Positions 56,326-64,000 of a stretch of DNA of 64,000 nucleotides are shown here, piece after piece. Source of the stretch: Prostheceraeus crozeri. Lineage: Eukaryota; Platyhelminthes; Polycladida; Euryleptidae. The stretch spans positions 280,001 through 344,000 of the forward strand of contig CAJQUW010002106.1 in assembly GCA_907163375.1 (NCBI GenBank). Reading direction: 5' to 3'. Position numbers and translations under genes: made by a program. The notes below the pieces were generated by a model. That model was not told where the DNA came from and ran no database searches. It saw nothing but the letters and a program-made list of their open reading frames with translations. How positions within the stretch are numbered: the first letter of the stretch is position 1; each line of letters opens with the position of its first letter.

Positions 56326-57771
56326 CAGTGCTGGTCAATTAATTAGACGCACCCTTCAAATTTAAGGAAATTAGGCCGATATAATTTTGGGTTGAAACAG
56401 TGATGTCAGAATCAAATTGTATTCATGCTTTTTAAGTTACTCGTGTACTAAGTACTTTTTAACTCGTGTTGATTGACACTCGTATCACCCATTTGTGTAC
56501 CGATAGGCGGATGAAATTTAGTTTCAAAGACGATAAAAATGTGCGAAGATTGTGTATTTTTTCACTTAAAACAAAAATGAAATTGTCAAGTGATATATTT
56601 TCTATTCTATAGAAGAAATTGTCTGAAATGCTCATGGTCATTTTTTGAGCTTTTGCCGAATTAATAGATATTTGCTGATCAACGATTCGAAAGAAATGAA
56701 AAATAATATGTAAGGAGCATGTTTAGCAAAATAGATAAATTTGAGTTTCTTGCATTTTTCAAAGTCTGCATGACTCATGCACCTCTCAAATATTGTTGCT
56801 TTTATATAGTAGCCAGAATCATGAACACAATTTATTCTAACGTTCGGTCAGATTGCTTTTTCGAAAATGTACAAGTGAATACGAGGACATTCTGCGCAGA
56901 ACTGAAACCGCCTGGACTACCATGTGATTCAATGAGTGGAAGCGACACTTCAAATTGGGAAATGTGAACGTAACAGCAGAATATTTTCTTGAAATATATA
57001 ATTAGCATTGATTTTTAAGTAACATCTTCACAACCTACATGACATTTGCTGCAGCATGACACTTGTATCGGCAAGAACTCCGTGTAGGCGCATGAATGAT
57101 GGTGGCCAACATGACAGAAAAGTTCAAGATTGATCCAAAAGATATTGAAAAAGTGACTAGAATTCAAATTGACGTGCGGAAATATCTGTATGGAAGCTCG
57201 CAAAAGATTAAAAACCTTAATCAATTTTGCAAAGTAAGTTTAATCAATGACAATTTTTCAGTATATCTACAGAATCAGGAGATCAATGTGGTCGACTGAC
57301 CCAGGAGCACCCTAGATCACAAGCCCAATTGAAACATCTGTAGAAATATGAAGCGCATAGTAAAAAGCGCAAAGCACCACAACGCTCCAAACAAAGTCTG
57401 ACTTAAGTCAGCACCGTCCAAGACCCCAGTAGGGGTAAAAAGTGACGTAAAATCCGTAAAAAAAAATAGTAACTGCTCCTTTATCATGCGGGAAAGACTT
57501 GATTACAGAGAATGTAAAGACATGGTTTCGCAATCACAGAATCAAGGACATGTGTATATCAACAATTGACGCGTGTGGGACTCATAATGATAATCGATGC
57601 TAACAGAGGCATTATACATGTTCCTAGCGTTTGGTAAATAATTTTTATGTTTCACGTAAGTTGCAATCCCGATTGAAATAAGTGAAAAGTTTCCTGTTAT
57701 GCTAGACAAATTTGTTTCATATCGCAAATGCTGTCTTTTCATGGGTGCGTCTAATAAATTGAACAGTACTT
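56326..57771. mobile_element. 1.45-kb Tc1-like DNA transposon, decayed
   Basis: Left end CAGTGCTGGTCAATTAATTA plus GACGCACCC (56326-56354) matches the reverse complement of the right end (57743-57771) at about 25 of 28 positions. TA flanks both sides (56324-56325, 57772-57773). CAGTGCTGGTCAA ends with a TA target and about 1.5 kb length are typical of Tc1/mariner. No intact transposase is present; short AT-rich frames inside (for example 57096-57299) are not recognisable. Confidence 0.78.
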
Positions 57772-58239
57772 TACACGCGATTCCGATCGAAAGGAGTCAG
57801 TGAAGCGCGTGACTAAGCAATCAAAGTAGACCTAAAGCATGTTTCGACGACAGACCTTTCAGCTGATTATTAGATCACTTTCTGGCAGTTGGCGCCTGAC
57901 TCAATTTTTTCTGATGATAAGGAAGTTCGGAAGGTCTAACAATCCATGAACATTACAGCCAGTATAAACTATGATTATAATGAAGCAGCATCAAAATACA
58001 GCAAGAAATTGCACTGTTTTTTTATGTTACTCAAGTTTCATAAATTCGTTTAGGGCGAATCGGTGACCACGGAGGACTGTACGAGTATTCGGCTACTCTT
58101 TCATCAAAATGATTGAGGTTTATTCTACTAAATTTTTGTGTCTTGCGTACTGAGACATTCGCTTACTTTCAATTATGTTATATCGCACAATTAGTGCTTC
58201 AGTTTCAATTTTAGTGCAAACAAAGTACTACTAGTAGGG
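57772..58239 (+). other. Non-coding stretch
   Basis: Nothing recognised between the Tc1-like element and the LINE fragment. Confidence 0.4.
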
Positions 58240-59230
58240 AAAGTCCTTGTGGTGTGCACAAGCTTCAAATCTGCCTACACCAACCTTCTTGCTCAACTTA
58301 ACCAAATTCAAACACACAAAGCTTTATGGATTTTTTAGTAATATCCTACACGGCGTCAAGCAACGAGATCAGCTGTCAGCACTGCTTTTCTGCATTGCTG
58401 TAGCGGTTGTGTTATCAGACACGAGAAAACACCCACCACGACTTCACCATCGGAGGAAAGACCTATCAAGAGAAAACAGGCGCTGACGACGTAGCTCTGC
58501 TAACCACATCTGTAGCCAATTCACAACCACCCTGCTGAACAAGCTGCTCGACAATGCATCAACATTCGGCTTACCCATTGCCATGTCTAAGACCAATTTA
58601 ATGCTAATAGGAGATCACGACCACCAAGCACGCGCCAAAATCCAGAGCCAGGTCAAAATGTCAGTAAAGCACTTCGATTACCTTGGTCTCATCCCATGCA
58701 GCGACGCCAGCCACATTAAAGCAGTCGAAAATCGCATCTACATGTATAAGGGCGCTTTTCACAAAAAAAAGAAACAATGTCATAAACAATCGACACATCA
58801 ACGCAAACAAAGCGAAAAACATGTGAATGCTACATCTTACCAACTCATGTGCGCTACAGAAACTATGACATGGAAGCTAACCTTGTTGAAAAGTTTGAAG
58901 TGTTCCAAAGCCACATCATGCGCTTCAAGACATGCATCAAACTACAAGGTCAAATATCCATAGACAAATTTAAAAAAAACGACCAAGATCACAGCAACTA
59001 ACACCATCCGCAAAAGAAAACTTGCATAGCATGAACATGTAAAGCGAAGAACATTGACCCGAAGCAGTCGTTGAGAGACTCACTGAAGCAAAACGACGAT
59101 GCCTTGTGTACGACCACAGCGACGGTGGAGATATGACATCAAGGAGTGGAGCGTCCTGTACTGGACTCAACTCTACAAGCTACACCAAAATCGACAAGTG
59201 TTGAGAACATCGTAGAAGTGACGCTTTCTG
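58240..59230 (+). mobile_element. R4/RTE-like LINE fragment
   Basis: In order on the plus strand: SNILHGVKQRDQLSALLFCIAVAVVL (RT block GVKQGDPLSxLLF), GADDVALLT in another frame (YADD block, first Tyr changed to Gly), MSKTNLMLIG, and VKHFDYLGLIP..ENRIYMYKGAF (thumb: F-YLG, eI--RI--a--aF). A TWKLTLLKSL stretch follows, and near 59130 RPRWRYDIKEWSVLYWTQLY matches the C-terminal GRPRxRWxDDIKEW motif. Several frame changes separate the blocks; endonuclease and finger regions are missing. Orientation is that of the ELAV gene. Clade is uncertain between R4/Dong and RTE relatives. Confidence 0.7.
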
Positions 59231-61084
59231 CGAAGGCGGAGAAGGCGTTTCAAGAAGAAGCCAACAAATCATTACTCAAGCTAAAAAATCGTTTTTCTGT
59301 TAGATATCCATATCGTTATTCTGTTTGATCCCACGAAATGTGCTTGAGATTTCAAATGCTGACACCAGAGAATGGAAATTTGAATAGTGATAATTATGCA
59401 ATTATAGACAATATTTACCGGCCTTTGACCTCAAAACTAATCAGTCGAACCATCAAATACATCCTCTTACACGCAGTTTTTTTAACTGAATACTTCAATC
59501 CGTGGAGAAAGATTCCTTGAATTTTATGAAATAGAATTTTCAAATTTAAGCATATTCTGAATTTCGTTTTTGCAGAAAATATTTTTTAATTCGTGAGTCT
59601 TCGGCAGATGAAATGCGTTTTTATATTGCATTACATGTAACTGTGTTTCTGTTAGTTTGTGTAAACATTCATGAATTCAATATTTCCCACTAAATAAACG
59701 TTAGCAGATGAGCCTGACGGAATTTCTCTTTGAATAAACAAGTTTTTGAGTGCATTTAATAAGTGATAATAAACGAAGTGTAATATCTGAATCTTTTTTA
59801 TGTTAGTTGAAATAAACTGTTGCAAATGTAGCTTTCTTGAAGTTGTACAGAGCATTAAATATACTTAGTGTAGGTGGTATACTTTAGTATTACCATGTTT
59901 AACAATTGCTCGGTGGAAATTTGAGGAGCAGCTTTATCTAACAGAATTATGATGAAAATGGATAATGATAATGATAAAAGGGAAAATCTAAATTGAAAGT
60001 AAGGAATCTCAGAGCAATCCGATTTCGCATTTTTGAACCCGTCCTCATTTTTGTTTTTTCATAGCGAATACTTTTCACGATGTTGAAGCTGAACAATTTG
60101 AAACTGCCTTCAAATCACAAAAATATTTTCCATACTTACTACCAAAAATGACACTGCACACCATGAGATATAGATTGCTCAATTATAAGTGAGCTACTGT
60201 GGTCTGTGGGGTGAGCAGCAAGGCATTGTAAAATAGGCTAGGTACACTTATTTTTTAAAAAAAATATAGGCCACTCGTGAATGAGAGTTGAGTCAAAATA
60301 TAATGAGAGACGCCCTTGAGTAGATCAGATACCATAACCATTTAATAAATTCTGTGCATAAAGTAGCAGGTTTGAAATTCACACTGTTCAGTGTGCAAAT
60401 GCGAAGGTCCTCAGTACCAAAGAGCCAATTGACTTTTGATTCACAGATCACCTGAATTTTGATTGGACTGGCCTTTCATTTGGGAAAGTATAATTATCAA
60501 TGGTTGTGATTTAGCCACACACGATAATGTGCAGTGTATACGTATATTATCAACAAAACAAATAGTAAGAGACGGTCTTCGATGAAGCCTTAGCTGCAGC
60601 ACAACGAGAGACGCGTCTCCTATCCAAATGTATGGTAGACGAATTTAAGATATATCAGTTTATTTTGAAGACTAGCGATAAATTACTAGCATTTCTCCTG
60701 ACTAAGATCATATTTTAGATGTTTTTACAAATGCATTAATTTAATAAATATCCTCACAACCAAAATGCTCCCTATGATGAACGTGGATTATACATAGAAT
60801 ATGTAAAATACATGCTATCTGCAACTAATTCTTGGAGTGCTGGTAATTAAATTTTTGAGACGCACTGATGATTGTTTCATTACTTAACGTATCTATCTTC
60901 ATATTATCTATCACAACGATTCTTCCAAGAATCAAAAGCAATGTCATATCAGAGAGAAAATGTGCTATTCAATAGAATTGTTTATCTGAGGTGAGACCTT
61001 CTCTGGTTAATTGGATTGTTTTTCAATAAAAGCACATGTGGGAATAAACAAGATTGATAATGCTGTGGCTTGACATTCATTCGC
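59231..61084 (+). other. Non-coding stretch
   Basis: AT-rich, no recognised gene or element. Confidence 0.4.
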
Positions 61085-61905
61085 CCCCTGGTGCAGCTAT
61101 GAGCCATGAACAAAGCTAGGGGTTACTCAATGAAAAAGTAGTAAATTGAATTATTTTAAATAAATAAATTAAAAGTAAAATTGCTGATCCTCTAATCTGA
61201 TTAAGTTGTCCCCATCAGAAGCCTGGTCGCAAGCTCGAAAGTATTTGGGGGAAAAGTGAAGGAATAGTGGTCTAGGGAAGCTGATTCCAAAGCTTGAAGT
61301 CCGAACAAAATAGCTTTTCGAGCGACTCACAGTACGTGCGCGTTCTAAGATCACATTATAGCATGTGAGTGCATTAGCTCTGCGTGTGCTTCTGGAGAAG
61401 ATCTTAGGTTTCGGTACGCACTCATTTACTGCGGAGCTGCTTCTACCGAAATAGTGCCTGTTGAAGAGAGTGAGTGAAGCAACATCCAGTCTGACGGAGA
61501 GCGGCTGCAACTTGTTAGCGAGTTTTTCACCCATAAGATTCTTGACACGTTTCTCAACCCGTTCAAGGAGGTTAAGATGTATTTGTGGGGCGCGGTCCCA
61601 GAGATGACAACAATACTCCATTAGAGGACGAATGGTGTACTTGTTAAGACAAGAGACAGTCTGTGGTGGAACATTGCTGCTGGCTGGATAGAGACCACCA
61701 ATGCGTTGAGCTGCTTGCTTGCTGATGGACTGAGTGTACGGTTTCCATGACAGATCATTCGTAACCGGTAATTCAAGGAAGGAGGTGGAATCTTGTTCTC
61801 TGATCCTATTGTCTGACATCTTAATGCTATGATCATCATCTCCTTTAAGTCATGAATGCAGAAGGGTTGAAAGAAGCATGTCATTTGGCGCCCCATTTTT
61901 TGTGA
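61085..61905 (-). mobile_element. CR1/Jockey-group LINE, copy B, heavily 5'-truncated
   Basis: The minus-strand frame at 61819-61169 (216 codons) is the C-terminal end of the LINE protein with no internal stop: MSDNRIREQDSTSFL, LSWKPYTQSISKQAAQRIGG, YCCHLWDRAPQIHLNLLERV, KPKIFSRSTRRANALTC. It aligns nearly residue for residue with copy A (13049-12420). The 3' UTR and terminal hairpin arm GCTAGGGG (61115-61122) are also shared, down to 61085. The 5' end breaks off near 61905, well inside the RT region, as expected for incomplete reverse transcription. Its cleaner frame suggests an insertion of similar or younger age than copy A. Confidence 0.85.
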
Positions 61906-64000
61906 GAAATAATCCATCAATTTGAATTTGTATACACGGTTTTCCAGAATTGGTTCCTTCTAAAAAGTAGCTGAATTTATGACATTAGTGAGTTGCCAAT
62001 AAATTTCTAAATAGACTTTTCTTTGTGACTAGTATTCTCAATGTGTCACGTCAAATGTATTAATATTCCAAATTGGCAGCCGTAACAGCTGCACTGTTTC
62101 TGAATAGTTCCTCAATTGTCAAGCTATGTCCAACTGAATCTCCCATTTATCAATCACGGGTTGCTTAAAATCATTGAGGGAAGTTTTCATTATTTTGAAC
62201 TGAGAGTGAAGATCGTGTTGCTGTTTCTGACTTTTATAAAACCAGGGATAACTGTAACATTAGACTGTTTGTTGACTCATCGAATGTCGATATATACGTC
62301 TTCTCACCGGCTGCCTGAAAGTGGGTTTCTTTGTTTACTCATGTCTTATTGATTCTCACCATTTGTTGATATGACAGTAAGGTTTCATTTGCAAACATGG
62401 ACTCATTCACAACAGTTAAAAACCGCTGAATTCATTTCTATGTTTCTGTCTTCATTTACTTACTAAAAATTGCCAAATGTCATTTCAAATTTTTCAATAC
62501 CCATTGGCATGAAATTATGCGGGCTGTCGAAGAAACGATCGAAGCCATGAAACATAAGCAGGTGAAATGATTATTGGAATAGATGCAGTGATCACCCACT
62601 GCATGTCTAGTACATGCGGCATCATGAAGTTGCAGTGATTGCTTTTGAAATTCATTTTAATGTCTAAACTCTCAGTTGACATCCTTGGCATTGATTTTTT
62701 CTAACTAAGTGTAATTTTCTTGGAAATTAGATTTTCCATACGACAATGAAAAGTCTGGCTCACGGCGTTATGATGAGGTAGCTGATAATAAAAATTAAAA
62801 AGTGGTAACTAACTTGGCATCATTAGATTTAACTCATTGATATATTGGCCGTCAATCATTGACTTCAAGCAAATTTGGGATTAATCTGACACTAATTCAC
62901 AATGTTCGATGATATAAAAATTGAATTTAGTTTCTTCAAATAAGTTAATAGGGAAATTCGTTGTCACTTGCCCAGTCAACACAAAGTTCCTTATGAGATA
63001 ATTGTTACAATTATCTTGTTTGCATTGTTTTTTAGTCCCATTTCCAAACTGGAATGCGCTAAATGCGTGACTAATTTGTTAATGATGTTGTCAAACTAGG
63101 AGCATTAAAAATATTTATCACATCAACCGAACAAACGATGTATGAAATGTAAATAATGAAAGACATTCTATCCTGATAATCTTCGCATGTAGTTCGTCTT
63201 TCTGCTATGGAAATAATCAAGTTATTCAGATTTTATTAATTACGCATCTCATCTCCTCGTATAAGAAAAGTGTAGAATAGAATAATTTCTTTCAAATGCA
63301 ATCTTCCACTGCTCTTGTCAGCTGTAATACTGGTAATTACATATTAAAGAAAACATGATGAAAACCGGTACTAGGCGCGCATTGGCCAAATTTGTTCTGA
63401 ACTTCAGCATATTAAGTGTATAACTTATTGTCGCTAATTTAGAATTATGTGTAGCACTGCGTAGATATAGAAAGGAAGCATGGTATACCACATCCTAGAA
63501 TCACAAAAAAATTTGATAGTATTTTAGTTCTCACCAATACTTGTTTAGGTTTTACAGAGGTAACCCAAGTAGGGTCAATCACAAAGTATAAATGTGAATT
63601 TTTATCATGACTTCAACATTCGACACAAACCAACCAACCTTGAATGTCGAATTTTCATCCAGTCTCACAAACAAAGCTGTCAAGAAATGTCTAACTAAAT
63701 GTATGATCTGTACAAATAGCCGCAAATACTTTATGGAATACAATGCCAGAAAGTACAAAGCACAATACTGCAGAAAGCGAGTCATCCACAGGTACTTGCT
63801 TAGTCGCCTAGTCCTTACGAGGACTATTACAGCTTTCGCACGGATGAAACATGTTGGGTCAATCACATGTTGTTATGTGCAGATTCTCTGCTCATGACAC
63901 ATTATAAAAGGGAGGCTAAAATGCTATGACCTGGCGTAGCTCATATAATTGCCTGAAGTACTCTGGTGGCAGCAGATGGAACCAGGGGCATCACATCCAC
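61906..64000. other. Non-coding stretch to the window end
   Basis: No recognised gene; the ELAV final exon was looked for and not found. A 96-codon basic, Cys-rich open frame at 63607-63897 (+) has no family match and overlaps a minus-strand frame of similar length. Confidence 0.4.

Overview
The window is AT-rich animal nuclear DNA. It holds most of one spliced ELAV/Hu-family RNA-binding protein gene on the + strand. Five coding exons (20282-20385, 21116-21269, 31027-31273, 38835-39068, 49673-50032) have canonical AG/GT borders and matching phases. They encode the second half of RRM1, all of RRM2, an unusually long Ala/Gln/Pro/Thr-rich hinge and most of RRM3. I did not find the first half of RRM1 upstream, nor the last exon of RRM3 downstream, so the gene very probably runs out of the window on both sides. 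The residues ([24 protein letters not shown]) look like invertebrate ELAV/FNE/RBP9 proteins rather than vertebrate Hu. Frequent ACATGTA and TAGGCCTA words suggest a marine invertebrate, perhaps an echinoderm or relative; this is a weak inference.

Layout. 1-12307: gene-poor. 12308-15170: a 5'-truncated CR1/Jockey-group LINE (minus strand) abutting a Penelope-like fragment. 16640-16860: a degenerate CDCA7-like zinc-finger remnant. 18546-19685: a DNA element with terminal inverted repeats. 20282-50032: the ELAV exons with introns of about 0.7, 9.8, 7.6 and 10.6 kb. These introns carry a 2.2-kb DNA transposon with GGGCCC-rich repeats, LINE tails, a roughly 100-bp-arm inverted repeat with hammerhead-like cores, a candidate THAP-containing DNA element, an R2-clade LINE remnant beside another hammerhead-like hairpin, two more pieces of the first LINE family, a possible Bel/Pao fossil, a tRNA-derived SINE and a 1.2-kb inverted-repeat element. 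50033-64000: downstream sequence (probably the last intron) with a possible unidentified exon (52436-52558), a Tc1-like element, another LINE fragment and a second good copy of the CR1/Jockey-group LINE.

The main biology is one neuronal-type RNA-binding protein gene and its repeat-laden introns. No multi-gene novel system is evident. The points most worth a second look are the long hinge exons and their intron-retention stop geometry, the U-rich tract before the hinge exon (possible self-regulation), the conserved 3' hairpin of the LINE family, the two hammerhead-like structures, and the unassigned exon-like island.
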